Shown: positions 11,210 through 23,244, numbered from the stretch's first letter. The stretch is 64,000 nucleotides of DNA from Tubulanus polymorphus (GCF_964204645.1 NC_134025.1:18508001-18572000), one strand, 5' to 3'. The notes: generated from the letters alone by a model not told the origin. Numbers and translations: made by a program.

Positions 11210-12800
11210 CTAGGGGTCCGGGGACACCATGCCCACTTGGAAAGTGGTTTCAAATGCTCAATCTAACAATTTTAATATTCAACGCCCCCTGGTGACCTTA
11301 TACAAAAACCAATGACCTTGAAATTCACTACAATCATAAAACATGTCAGCAGCTACAATCTAGGAATTGGTTGTGATAACAATATATGCCTTGTACCAAA
11401 ATAATATGAAAATACTAAGTCATTTTACTATTCAACATCCCCTGGTGACCATATGCAAAACCCAATAACCTTAAGACCACCACAATCATAGAACATGTCA
11501 TGAACTACAATTTAGCAATTGATTATGGCAACAAAATATACCTACACGTATCGGCCCCACTCCGCGCGGTTGCGCCACCGCACGGGATTTACGCAAAGCA
11601 GCAGAACACAAACACGGCCACTCTCTCAATTTTCAATGATAGAAATCGCGTGTGCATTTCAATTATTTTGGCTGTTAGGGTTTTAAGGCACAATATAAGT
11701 TGATGATGTGATATGGCGATGTTAATTAATGATAATTCTGAACGGTGCCGATTGAGTGTACAGCTGCCAAAAACTCTGAAATGTGCGTAGTTGCGTAACT
11801 ATTTGCAGTGAATTCCAGACGAAACATGAAGCCTTAACGGCCGTTTAAAAATAAATTATACCAATCGCAATTGTAAAATAAAAATGAGATAGAACCTAAG
11901 TTAAAATTCTGGCCATTTCTAAAATGTTATTAATTATTATTACTAATTTTTAGTCAGTGCGGAACGTTTACTTTTCCAACAATAATGAGGGGTGGTAGGT
12001 AGTCATGCAATTCAAGTCATCATTTATTACACGTTACTTCCGTGTTGTTGAAAATCTCGCGAGTCACAAACGCTGGCCACAAATGCACACAGATCACACT
12101 ACACGACCCATTACACACTCCAGTACCCACTGCTTTCATATATCCATCCAAATATTTAGTGACTTTCTTCTTGGGTACCAATAGATAAAGGAAATACTAA
12201 GCTATTCTACTATTCAACGCCCCGTGTTGAAAATATAATATTTCCACCTACGAATGAGTACTGATGACAACAAGATGGCCCCCAATTGCGTGGTAATTGG
12301 CTGATCAAAAATAACTGTCTCATGTATTGAAGATCCCTTTCCATATAATAGCCACCACAAATTTCAATGAAAAATGGCAATCCAGTAGGAAGCTACAGGA
12401 CAGGGAATTCAGGCTAAAATTGACATTTTTAGGCACAAAAAAGGTCACAGGATGACCATCTTGAGTCCGATCAACCCAATTTTTCTTATACTGATGGGCC
12501 CTTGGGAAATACAAATACCAAATACGAAAGATCAAGATAATTGATCAAAGTGTCTTCAAAATTTCCTTCGACAGTTTGAAATGTGTAAAAAGTGCTGATT
12601 TTGGCGAACAACAATGGCTGCCAGTCGGTCGTCTTGAATCTGACAGGGCCAGTTTTTGGGCTGAAGATGTGTCTAGCAAAGATACACGTGTAACCCAAAT
12701 ATAAAGACATTACATTGAAGCGTCTTCAAAACTTCCCAAAATAAGTGGATTCCATCTGGTGAACGCGATAGCACGCTGGACTTGAGTCCCAATGGGCTAA
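11210..12800 (+). mobile_element. Helitron-like non-autonomous element, copy 1
   Basis: Starts CTAGGGGTCC and ends …CCCAATGGGCTAA. The interior has degenerate tandem units containing CGCCCCCTGGTGACC, followed by conserved blocks (CAAGATGGCC, ATGGCTGCCAGTCGGTC) shared with copies at 16950, 30547, 49305 and 55142. The boundaries come from the copy at 16950, which can be compared with an empty site. No protein is encoded. Its 3' hairpin is decayed here. Confidence 0.65.
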
Positions 12801-13380
12801 AAAAATAAGGAAAAGAATGCAGACGAGTTTCAATTTAAATGATTATACTCCTCTTTATTCTTAAAGTATTTCTCTATTGTTTTCGATATTTACAATAAAA
12901 GATGAAACAATAGTTTATCATATGGAGCGAAAACCATTTCACTCTTCAACAAAGTGTCTGCAATTACATGACATGAGATGAAATTTGGTCCTTGACTTAT
13001 TGCTGTAGGCTGAATGGTTGTAATTGAAGGTTCGGGCTGGTAAGGTCATGTAACCGCAGGCCTATTCTGTGAATTAACAATAGTAATCATGCATTTTATG
13101 GGCCCAAAGTTGTAATTCGTGCTGTCTGAATAGGGCCTCACCGCCTGTTACTCACTCATGCTCTATTGGCAAATTCTTTCTTTTTCCTCCCTTGGCTGAA
13201 GTGGTAACTGCTTTTACGTTTTGTCTTTGGTTCTTCCATCTAAAAATCAAAGAAAACCTTTTGAATTTCAGCCTTTTCTTTCACAAAGAGGCAATAAAAT
13301 TGATTCAACTTGATATTTTTTAAATTTACCTTCATCTCGATCAAAATCGATGGGCATTGTCCACAGTTCAATTTCAATCA
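12801..13380. other. Non-coding stretch, nothing recognised
   Basis: Unique-looking, AT-rich; no supported exon or known repeat. Confidence 0.4.
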
Positions 13381-13935
13381 TAGAATCATCAGCTGAAGAA
13401 GTTGTTTTCGTTGTTCGAACAACCTTTTTTTGTCCAAATGAAAGGTTTTTCGTTTGGACAATATTGTTTGATCAGACAGAAACGTTCCCATTTAGACAAA
13501 ATTTTCTCGTCAGAACATTAAGTTTTTCGTTCAAAGAATTACATTGTAAATAGTTTTTCGTCCGAACACAAAGTATGAAGTATATTGTAAAATTGAACAC
13601 AATTGTTTTCATTCAGACATTCATTTGAACGAAATTGTTTTTCCTCAACATTTTTTTGTCGCGACAAAAAGTTTTCATTTCAACAATAACATAACTTTTT
13701 ATTCAAACAAATTTTTTCGTTCAGAACGAAGAAAAGTTATTCGAACAAAAAGCGTATTGTTCGATCGAACAGAATTGTTTTTATTCGAACAAGATTCTCT
13801 TTGGAACACGTTTTTTGTTTGAACAGATATATTGATTGTTTGAACAGATATATTGTTTGAAGCGTTTTTCGTTCAAAAGAGAAAAATTTGGTGGAACTAG
13901 ATAGTCTTCGTTATAATAAGTAATCTTAATTCGAA
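13381..13935. repeat. Degenerate tandem repeat with TTCGTTCGAACAAA-type motif
   Basis: Many imperfect units of 20-35 bp built from T-runs followed by CG(T)TCGAACAA, including near-palindromes around TTCGAA. Short open frames here come from the periodic composition and are not genes. The stretch leads into the reverse transcriptase fragment at 13990. Confidence 0.6.
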
Positions 13936-13989
13936 CAAAATAATCTTCTCATTCGAACACAAAGGTATAATCTGAACCAGGGTTTTCTT

Positions 13990-14355
13990 CGTATCCAATA
14001 TCCATATCATGCCTTTCAGGTAGAAGCCCAACTTTCTGACCATGAATAGAACACTGCTTAGATCGGTTTGGAAATATACTCTGTCCAGTACATTCTTGAT
14101 TACTCCGTATATCATCTATCAGGGAAGTGAAGAGAAGACGACTTAGGATACTACCTTGTGTGACCCCACTAGTTAGACCGATTTATTCCAAGATGAGTTC
14201 CTTTGATTTCGGCCACCTGTTTTAGTTCAGAGAAATCTGCTGAGCCATTTAAACGATTGATTCATTGATACCGTTTCCGAATAGCTTGTTTAGTAATCGC
14301 TGATGTTATGACTTACCAAGTGCTTTTTCGAAATCCATAAATACTAATAGACCTT
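13990..14355 (-). pseudogene. Non-LTR reverse transcriptase fragment
   Basis: The minus strand reads VFMDFEKALGKS, then LLNKLFGNGINES, then LTSGVTQGSILSRLLF. These match the RT palm order DF.KAFD…LL.KL…GI… and SGVPQGS.LGP.LF. A related copy lies at 50690-50965 in the same orientation. Frameshifts and stops show decay. Confidence 0.65.
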
Positions 14356-14603
14356 ACAGTCAATTTTCCAGAGTCAAAGAACTATCTGGTCCAGTCATCC
14401 ATAGTTTCAAAATAGGCCTAATTGACTGTTTGTCGACGGTCCTTTTATAAAACTGTGTTGACGGTTGAACAGGATTCTAAATTCCATTCATTTTCATGGC
14501 ATGGTTTGGCTGCAATCGCGTACACGCGATCGTGGTCGACACATTATCCAGACAAGATCAAGAATATGAACAAGGATATGCAGATAACCCGTTATTGCTG
14601 CTT

Positions 14604-14933
14604 CTAATTATTTAAATGATTATTCCAATTTATTCTACAACCTATTGTTGCACAATAAACAGCAAAATTTAATTGATTCTGCCAATATTTCACATTAGAT
14701 TTTAATAACCATTGTTTTTCATCTTTCAATTTTTCAAAATTTATCAAATATACATGAAATATATTTCCCATTTTAACATTAAAATTATTAGTTTCAGTAA
14801 CATAAATATCTAAATTGATTAATGAATTTAAAACATCATTTCTATATGTAATATCTTTATTAAAATCTATTGCTGGAATATTATATTCGGTTGATTTATC
14901 ATATTGAAAAGCTTTTGGAAAATTATCTACCAT
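14604..14933 (-). pseudogene. AT-rich coding remnant, possibly Polinton/Maverick-like structural gene
   Basis: A 109-codon open stretch, high in Asn, Lys and Ile, containing the block QLNFAVYCATIGC near its end. From memory this block resembles proteins of Polinton/Maverick-type elements in invertebrate genomes, probably structural, but no domain can be proven here. A second similar remnant lies on the same strand at 15662-16128, separated by dispersed repeat D. Confidence 0.3.
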
Positions 14934-15069
14934 TCATATAATAAGAAAATTAACAATTGATCTATTCTTTTAATAATTTATCCTGTTCCTCAATTGTAAT
15001 ATTTACATTCAAACTAATTATATAATCTTATTTACGGCTTGCCTAAAAATGTATTTTTTCAAATTATAA

Positions 15070-15660
15070 ATTGAAACGCATAGGCCTACCTATCTTCGGC
15101 ATGACGTTTTTGGCAGAATTTCAGAGAATCCGTGCTCCAAGTAATAAAAAAGTCTATGAATGTCCCCATTGATTGAATCCAGAAGTTTTCATGAAAATCT
15201 GTCTATTTGACACGATCTCCATCACACACAACTGCACGACGATTCATCATGAATATACACGGTAGCGGTTTTTCCCCACTGACTCAGACTTATGGTGTGA
15301 CGATCTCTATACACTGTGTACGAAGTTTGAAAGACAATATATCTTCGTAAATTGAACAATTTCCACGTTCCAACTTTATTGCCCTTCTATAAAATTCACT
15401 GCTTTTCATGGCCAGCCGCAACGAACACTGGCAGTTGAATCATTTGCAGTTTCCAGGAAAACTTTAACTAGGACACGCGCAAGGCGCGCTCAACATCATA
15501 TACATGCATAGATCAATACATCACATAGCAGCGAGTCTATAACGAGCATGTGTGTGAAGCATGAATATACGTAAAAGGGCATGTGTACTTCCGAAATGAC
15601 ATGTAGTTCCAACAACAAATAAATAAGGATTGAGTAAATTGATAAATAAGCAACAGCTTA
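15070..15660. repeat. Dispersed repeat D, copy 1
   Basis: From CATAGGCCTACCTATC to AATAAGCAACAG, about 590 bp; a similar copy in the same orientation lies at 60390-60985. No coding capacity. It interrupts the AT-rich remnant on the minus strand, so it inserted after that sequence. Confidence 0.7.
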
Positions 15661-15661
15661 A

Positions 15662-16128
15662 GCGAAAGTCCATAATAAAATCTTCATCTAATTCATAAAA
15701 TCTTAAAGAATTTCTAATCAAATCAGTAATTTTTTTCTACATTATAAGTATCTTTATTTATAGTTGTTTCATAATCAAATTTTGTTTCATTAACGATTGT
15801 GGTATGTTTAACATGAGTTATTACATCATTCATATCAAATTTCTTTCTCACGGTTAAAATCAAATCCAAAACACATACTCGGTCCAACAGTCATATTCAT
15901 ATTTATATTACAAAACAATTACTCTTTACATCTTATAACTATTTCATAAATTACAGGAAAATTATTTAAATCAATCAAATATCCATAATGATTTCTAATT
16001 TCTAATTTTAAATCATTAAATTGTGGAATACAAGGTTTAAAATCACATTCAGATAAATTGTAATTTATTTGTGTTCCAAATTGTTTATAATTTCTTTGTG
16101 TTCCAAATTGTTTAACATTTTTTAATGG
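15662..16128 (-). pseudogene. Second AT-rich coding remnant, possibly Polinton/Maverick-like
   Basis: Minus-strand reading from 16128 gives an Asn-rich open stretch (FKPCIPQFNDLKLEIRNHYG, then NNFPVIYEIVI), with further pieces down to 15662 in other frames. The pattern of a beta-rich segment ending in VIYEIVI is compatible with a capsid-type protein of a large DNA transposon. That is inference and could be wrong. Confidence 0.25.
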
Positions 16129-16843
16129 TTAAATATCTTATATACTAGAATAACAAATTGTACTTTTATTTGCTTCCAATGCTTTTGTAAGTTCTATTAA
16201 ATCACAATAAATATAACAAGAGGCCCATGGGCCTTGAAGCATTGGTAGATTATACTGTGGTATTAAGTGGTTATAATGTTTTACATCTGCTAGCAAATCT
16301 TCTATGACGATGTTGATTGGGAGGACCACAGACTTAAAGGTCTATTTGTCTAGTACGATTTTATTCCTGAAAATGAATTTATTTCCTGCCGAACGATTTA
16401 GCCTAGGCTATTTGTACTGTTAAACCTCATTAATGCGATTCTGTTAAAAAGACGTAACTAGTTTATTCTGATGTTTTCCATCATGTCCCAGCCAAGATAT
16501 TTATATCAATCAAGATTTGGATACAAAAACCCATTTTTACGCATGAACTGTTAGGCCCCACTGAATAATGAAAACAAAAACAGAACGATTTTTCTGAATG
16601 CAATTGCAAGACCCTCTGATCTTAGAGCTCCAAGCTCTGATGCATGTACTCATGCAAAACGTCGCAGAGAGCGATGCCGGCGTTGGTGTCACTGAGGCCG
16701 GCTGATGATTGTTTGTTTGTCTTTTTGTTTGTTTGGCTATACGTATGTCGTTTGGATCTTGGTTTCCCAAGACTATACCTATTGGATTGTTCATTTAACC
16801 TCACGACGGTACGGCCTTTGAAGCGTTGCCCGCACAATGTTCG

Positions 16844-16933
16844 CAGCCAGCAGGACTGGAACCCACTTGTCACTCAGCATTGATAGTAGATTCAACAGCA
16901 TCACGCCTTATCTCACCAAGCTACCGAGGCCGC
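16844..16933 (-). repeat. tRNA-like segment (pol III promoter boxes) in repeat E
   Basis: On the minus strand GCGGCCTCGGTAGCTTGGTG resembles a tRNA 5' half with an A box. About 50 nt later GGTTCCAGTCC resembles a B box (GGTTCGAGTCC in the copy at 58431). The ends can pair imperfectly (GCGGCC with GGCTGC). It is likely a SINE head or tRNA pseudogene and is not expected to act as a tRNA. Confidence 0.5.
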
Positions 16934-16949
16934 TCGATTCAATTCCAAA

Positions 16950-18685
16950 CTAGGGGTCCAGGGACACCATGCCCACTTGGAAAGTGGTTCCAAATGCAGG
17001 GATGAGAACGGCGACTTTTTTTTAGAAATTTAAACGACCGAAAATTTTAGAAATTAAATGCGTTTTCCGAGCACTTAGAGTGATCTTGAACCCATGAACG
17101 ACTATTATATTTTGGAAGGTAATGGCTAGTTCCAATGTGGTACATCCTCATTCGATGACATTCAGCATCTCATGCATTACGGGTCGAGCCCTGAATTATT
17201 GCAGCAAAAATGCGCCGATGAATGCTCACTAAAAATCATCACCCAGTAGTGTATAATATCCGAAGACGTTCACCACACACGCACAGTAAGTAGGCCTATA
17301 TACATTACTACTGTTGCCGCACGCGCCTGTCGGCAACCGATCGATAAAATACATACACACTCATCGTGGTACAAATGTAGATACAAAATCACTGTGTTGC
17401 AATGAATATGCATTGATATGCGATACTTTTACGCGACGATAAGTAAAACAGGCACTGAACGCTTTTCCGGTTCACTTGATTACCGATCGTGCTGGACCAA
17501 TTGAGTGAGATCATCACCCCCCCCCCGCCCCCATAATTTTACATCATTTTTGGACTATTTGGAAAATTGATATTTTCCAATACCGAAATCCGCGGTAAAC
17601 CACGGGGAATTCTCATCCCTGCAAATGATCAACAATCTAACAATTTCAATATTCAATGCCCCCTGGTGACCATATACAAAAACCAATGACCTTGAAACTC
17701 AACACAATCATAGAACATGTCAGCAGCTACAACTTTGCAATTGATCATGGTAACAAAATATGCCTAGGTACCAATATAATAAGGAAATACTAAGTTATTC
17801 TACTATTCAACGCCCCCTGGTGACCATATAGAATAACTAATGTCCTTAAAACTTGCAACAATCATAGATGATGTCATGAGCTACAACTTTCCAATTGATT
17901 GTGGTTACAAAATATGCATAGGTACGAATATAATAAAGAAATGCTAAGATATTGTATTATTCAAAGCCCTCTGGTGGCCATATACAAAATTCAATGACCT
18001 TGAAAGTCACCACAATCGTAGAACACGTTATGAGCTACAACTTTCTAATTGATTGTGGTACCAAAATACGCTTAGGTAACAATATAATGTGGAAAAACTT
18101 TTCCCCACTTACAAATGAATACTGATGACACCAAGATGGCCGCCAATCGCGTCATAATTGGCTGATGAAAAATACCTGTCTCAGGTATAAAACATCCCTT
18201 TCCAAAGAATACCCATCACAAATTGCAATGAGAAATGGCAAACCAGTAGGAAGCTACTGGACTCAGAATTCGGGCCAAAATTAACATTTTTGGGCACTAA
18301 AAAGGTCATAGGACGGCCATCTTGAGTCCGATCGACCCAATTTTTGTTATGCTTATGGGCCCTTGGGGGATTCACATATATCCGAAAGATCAAGGTAATT
18401 GATCAAAGCGTCTTCAAAATTTCCCTCAAAAAGTTCAAAAATGTGTAAAAAGTGCTGATTTTGGCGAACAACAATGGCTGCCAGTCGGTCATCTTGATTT
18501 TGACAGGGCCAGTTTTTGGGCTCAACATGTGTCTAGGGTAGATACATGTGTAACCAAAATATCAAGACATTACCTTGAAGCATCTTCAAAACTTCCCAAA
18601 ATAACTGGATTCCGTCTACGGACGGACGACAGACGAAAAGTGAGCCCAAAATAGCCCGCTGGGACTAAAGTCCCAAGTGGGCTAA
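16950..18685 (+). mobile_element. Helitron-like non-autonomous element, copy 2 (best boundaries)
   Basis: The equivalent point of repeat E at 58542-58552 lacks the element, giving an empty site. The host run of six A in the empty site equals three A before CTAGGGG plus three A after CTAA in the filled one, so there is no target duplication. The 3' end has a near-palindrome (AGCCCGCTGGGACT / AGTCCCAAGTGGGCT) just before CTAA, like the 3' hairpin and CTRR end of Helitrons. A GCCCACTTGG near the 5' end is the inverse of CCAAGTGGGC at the 3' end. Without the nested MITE the length is about 1,105 bp. No Rep/helicase gene, so it is non-autonomous. Confidence 0.75.
16997..17621. mobile_element. 625-bp MITE with CAGGGATGAGAA ends (hAT-like)
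   Basis: Inverted ends CAGGGATGAGAA…TTCTCATCCCTG and a direct duplication CAAATG on both sides (16991-16996 and 17622-17627). Inserted in Helitron-like copy 2 and absent from the other copies. CAGGG termini suggest hAT; six bases of duplication is shorter than the usual eight. Confidence 0.8.
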
Positions 18686-19530
18686 AAACTACAGCAGCGG
18701 CAAATAACCATCGCAATTTTGCAATTTACGACAAACAACGCGTAGATTCAATCACTGTTGTTTAACGCATGGAAAAGATAATAAAAGGTATTTTTTCCTG
18801 GCGCGCATTACAAAGCGAATTTCTGCCGAGTGCGTAAGAGGGTGCTACCGCCTTATGAGTGCGCAGCAGGCGGGTAGGGCGTCCTAAAGTGAAAACTTAT
18901 ATTAGAATATAGCCGAATCGAATTTTATAATGTCAGTCAACTGATTGATGATACAACATGGTTGTTCTAGGCGTACTTAACAATGATATTTTCCTCCAAT
19001 AAACAACTCTGGTAAAATTGAATAAAATGATCTATCATTATTGGTGATATCGTATCATGGTGGTAGCCTACCGTTTACCGTTTGATGATTCGTGTCATCA
19101 TGAAATGGTTTTAACTTTAGTAAAGGCGTTCCTGCACGATCACATACGGGTTTCAGTCACGAGTAGGCTGCCGTTCCACTGCTCTAGAAATATGTATTCT
19201 GACGCTGAGAATTAATCCCAAATAATCCCAAGGATACTGATAGTTGGAATAACAGTGATATCCAAACACTGTGATATTTATAAACCGGAGGTACATAATT
19301 TTATGTTTTTCTATTCAGAAGAGGCTGTTCCCCATTCTTTACTGCCAATGTCAATGCGGACATATCGCTACGCGATTGTTTAACCCGCTCTCATCTACCA
19401 GATAATGAACGAGAAAAATGCAATCGAATCAGAAATCTGGCGACGTGAATGGAGTGACAATTTGAAGTTACTATGAAAATGAGTCGGCGCTATTTTTTCG
19501 TACTACTATTTTTGACGTCAACCAATGTGA

Positions 19531-20909
19531 AAAATACAAAATAAATTCGAGCCGGCAAGAATTCATTTTCTATTTTTGAGCTCGACCTTTCGACCTTTGA
19601 TCTTAAGAAACATAATTATACACTTACTTACAACCAACAAAACAGTGCAGTCTAAATAAAACATTGTTTTTTTAATCCATTTTACAATGCAGCATCGATT
19701 GAATTAATCAAAGGCTCATTGGTGGTACCATATGCAGAACCCGTAGATGCAGCTTACTCGACACACATCCTTGGGTACAGGCCCTATACACAAGTCACCG
19801 TTGGGTCAGCAGTCAATGTTGATTCTCCATTTTCTCGATGGGAAGTATTGTTAATTTGTTGAGTGATGATAGTAATGAATAGACCTACCAGGTACCGGTA
19901 ATGAAAACATGCGGCCGGTGCCTTGTCCAACAAGGGTTATTCTGAGGGAAAACCTAGTTACTATTTGTGTAGTGAAAATGACGCAATTCTGTGTTTATGG
20001 TAAATTGCACTAAATGACACAACGACTTCCGTGCACTATTTGTTGACAGTAACCTTTAATAAACTTCCTACGGATACAATTCATATAATTCCACCCTATT
20101 TACACTAAACAACGAGCGCTGATTAAACATGGCGCCGTCATTCAATACACTATTCATAATGTATCTCTACATACTTTATCAAAATCACACTTGAATTACA
20201 CAAGTGTTGACTTGTGAGACATGATCGAAATCTAGCAATTTGATTAGGGAAATATCAGCACCATATACAGTTCATAAAAGTTTATAAACCACATCCAACT
20301 GTCAAATCATTTAAGTGCTTTGCCCTCAAATTCACGTTGACACGACAAAAATGAAGACATCCACTCACTACCATCTCATATCTTTCATTTTCATGAGTAC
20401 GTCATGAAGGTAAAGAACTGTCTTTATACTCCCACATCAAGTTTCATGGACATCCATATCAGATGTTGCAGGCTGTATCGTCCTAACAAGAAATTCAGGA
20501 TCGCCACCCTGGTGGCCATATTTGATGGCTCATGATTTCCATTTTCAATAGGGGCCAACAGCTTTCCAGCTCCAATTCTCACACCATGTTTGATGATACC
20601 TTGTTTCCCATTTCCGACCGGAAAATTTAAGGCTTAGAGACCCGTCAAAGTAAAAAACGGTCGACTGGGTGGCTGAAAATTAGTTTTTGGATTACAAGAA
20701 ATGAAATAAAGCTGGGGCGGATGTCAGAATGCCTTCTTGTCATTCTTTGTTTTCACTTTATTGGGGATCAAACTTACCAGGGTCACAAGTTTGGTAAGTA
20801 AGTTGAAATGTTATTTCGAGGGTTATCTCAAGGTCTATCACTCACTTTTAAAACATGTACATAGAAATTTTGACAAATAACATAAGCTTCAAAATACAGT
20901 TTTGCTTAC
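19531..20909. other. Non-coding stretch, no gene recognised
   Basis: Contains a lone CACCCTGGTGGCCATAT near 20508, resembling the core of the Helitron-like family, but no clear coding exon. The downstream part may be intron of the minus-strand exon family. Confidence 0.35.
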
Positions 20910-21155
20910 CTGGTCTCCATGAATTTTGTTGAAATCTTCGTTCTACATTACATCGTTTGAAAGAAGTACTCGCATTTAAGTTTCTACATCTGCCAGCAAC
21001 TAAGGGTTTTGTTGACATCTTCAATGGTTTATCTTTATGTTGCGCTACTTCATTATTAGATTTATAAGAGTTACTCGAACTTGAATTCAATAGCGGAACT
21101 GACAAGTAAGGTACTTCAGTTGAAATCCTACTAGACATATTAGACATTCCACTAC
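20910..21155 (-). CDS. Ser-rich internal exon, copy 1 (most diverged), phase 1-1
   Basis: Unknown protein. Acceptor gattctag at 21156 and donor CCAG|GTAAGC at 20910 bound a 246-nt open exon (82 codons), phase 1 at both ends. It shares LLNSSSSNS and the end pattern RRFQQNSWR with copies 2-4, but is otherwise well diverged. The peptide is Ser/Asn/Lys-rich and probably disordered, with no membrane segment or known domain. Confidence 0.5.
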
Positions 21156-21644
21156 CTAGAATCATATTTCAAGAGGCACAATTTACATTCCTAACCTTTA
21201 AACCCTCTCCATCCATTCAACAGACTTCTTTTAACATTTGCATTTTATATTTCTATTAAGTTTTAAGCGAATCTGTTTGACATGATTATCCAAAGACAGA
21301 TTTTCGTCCACGTTACAACAAATACAATATTTGGCTATTCTAATGGTATCAGATTCAATCATATAGTATAATATTTTATCATGAATCACTTCTTTATCAT
21401 GCCTACATATGGAACTATTTCCGCCTTATCACTGATGCGCTCTGCTGCCATGATTTGCTTATTCAACGATAGAAACTTTCCCACAGTTTGACTTTTGACA
21501 TTTTCTAATAGTACGATAACCACACTCAAACGTGGTGAACGGATAATAAGACAAAAACCCAGTATGTACAAAGTAAATGAATTTAAAAATGAGAATTTAT
21601 TCATTCAATCTAAAATATAAAATACACGATGTTTCGATCTCACC

Positions 21645-21791
21645 CTAGAGATCATCGTCAGGTGTGAGAAATAGACTAAAAACAATTAGGGCAGACTCAA
21701 CCATATGGCGTTTAGTGTGATTGGTGGAAGTATAAATAATTTCGGCTTTATCAAAATTCAAGCGATGACCAGTGTTCTGCAGATTGCTTTT
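21645..21791 (-). pseudogene. Penelope GIY-YIG endonuclease C-terminus, inverted copy
   Basis: Minus-strand reading gives NTGHRLNFDKAEIIYTS, then KRHMVESALI, the C-terminal part of the Penelope GIY-YIG nuclease domain. It is the inverted partner of 22661-22786. The YIG core itself is missing. Confidence 0.65.
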
Positions 21792-22090
21792 GGAACTTAT
21801 CGACTTCATTATCTCCCAGTATCCATCTTTGAAATTCACTTTTGAATGGGAACAAAATGACCAAATTCTGTTGTTAGATGTTCTAATTCATAATAAATAT
21901 TCTCATTTGATTTCTCAGTCTACCGTAAATCTACCAACGCTGAGGCATATCTTCACTTCTTTTTGTTTACTGCTAAATCAATCAAAATTGGACTCGCTCA
22001 AGGCCTCTTTCTCCATGCACTTCGGATCTGCGATGAAACCGTCCTTTCCGCTGATTTTGACCACACATAGAACTTTCTTAAAATATTGGC
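21772..22090 (+). pseudogene. Penelope reverse transcriptase fragment
   Basis: Reads SLKFTFEWEQNDQILLLDVL followed, in a shifted frame, by SVYRKSTNAEAYLHFF, then KIGLAQGLFLHALRICDET. This is the C-terminal part of Penelope RT (FLDV…, YRKPT…YLHF, K..L..GL..RA..IC). At least one frameshift and a stop; the catalytic part is not present. Confidence 0.72.
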
Positions 22091-22660
22091 TTACCCCGAT
22101 CACATAATGAAAATCGCTATTTCTAGGGCTAAACGAACTTTCTTTAATTCTAAACCTCCAGAAAATAAAACAAGGAAAAAATTCTAAAAATGGGCTTGCT
22201 GACATGGTTGTACTGAAAGCTGGCTGGTTGGTTTTGTATTTCTGTAGTAGAATTAATCGAACTTTGAACTGATGACTCTTTAAAGAGCTAAGAGATCGAT
22301 GTTGTCTTACATCGTTACATAAAATGTTACACACGGGGACTGGGAATCGGAATGGTTTTATTGTAGACGTGGACCAAGTGGAAGAGAAGCGAACACGAAA
22401 ATAGATAGAAACCACGATTTTTCTTTTTAAAATAATAAAGACATTAAGCTAGAATAAGTTGCATTTCCTTTAAATGACAATCCACTACGATCATCCGATA
22501 AAGTTTATTGCCACCATAGACTACTGCCCACTGGCTCTTTGGAGACAGGGACCTTCAACCATTTCGGTTGTGACAAAACTTACTTCGGATTTAAAAACTT
22601 GAATTTTGGAGAACAAAAAGTAGATAATAAATCAAAAAACAAGCCAGAGGCGTTGCCCAT

Positions 22661-22786
22661 CACGTTTGGAACACTGGTCATTGCTTTAATTTTGATAAAG
22701 CCAAAACTATTCATACTTCCAGCAATATAGTTGCTAAACGCAACATAGTTGAGTCTGCCCTAATAACTTGTCAATCAGATGTTTAG
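22661..22786 (+). pseudogene. Penelope GIY-YIG endonuclease C-terminus
   Basis: In frame: NTGHCFNFDKAKTIHTSSN, then AKRNIVESALITC, stop at 22784. Same domain end as the inverted copy at 21645-21791. It belongs downstream of the RT fragment, as expected for Penelope (RT then GIY-YIG). Confidence 0.7.
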
Positions 22787-23244
22787 TACCAATTTAAATA
22801 ATGGCTTTTCTCTGCACAATTCCTTTCTTTCTAAGTATATTACTTCATGCCTTGCCAAACACTAATTACTTACATTGCTCAATGATTTACTCAATTAACC
22901 TGTTCTCTGTATATATACCCTCGATCTTAGTCTATTTCTCACACGTGATGATGATCTCTAGGGTGAGATCGAAATGCGTGTATTTTATATTTTAAATTGT
23001 TTGAATAAATAAATTCTCATTTTTAAATTCTTTTAATTTGTACATAGTGGGTTTTTATCTTATTCTATAACAATTTTAGGAAATATTCTTAAAAGCGAAA
23101 TTTCATAATGCGTTGATAAGATTAAAGTTTTTATTCCTTTGTCAAATCTTCATCTGAACTCCCAACAAGTTATGAGAGGTGACAGGAAATGATGTCATCG
23201 ACTCACTACAATCTTATAAGCTTCATGACTACATGATACCAGAG

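Larger units (their letters stand above)
16213..19530. repeat. Dispersed repeat E, copy 1 (interrupted)
   Basis: Begins AGGCCCATGGGCCTTGAAGCATTGG. It matches 57790-59445 in the same order and orientation over about 1.6 kb, once the 1.7 kb Helitron-like insert at 16950-18685 is removed. It contains a tRNA-like segment (16844-16933, minus). No protein-coding capacity seen; family unknown. Confidence 0.75.
21540..23060 (+). mobile_element. Penelope-like retroelement with inverted terminal copies
   Basis: Sequence at about 21540-21785 recurs inverted at about 22660-23060 (GAGATCGAAA…CACG, CTCACAC, and the GIY-YIG coding end). Between them lies a plus-strand reverse transcriptase fragment. Penelope elements often carry partial copies of themselves as direct or inverted pseudo-LTRs, which explains the arrangement. 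It is 5' truncated and decayed. Confidence 0.75.

Noticed and set aside
21978-22415. Minus-strand open stretch of 145 codons over the Penelope element
   Set aside because: It is antisense to the clearly recognisable Penelope RT reading.
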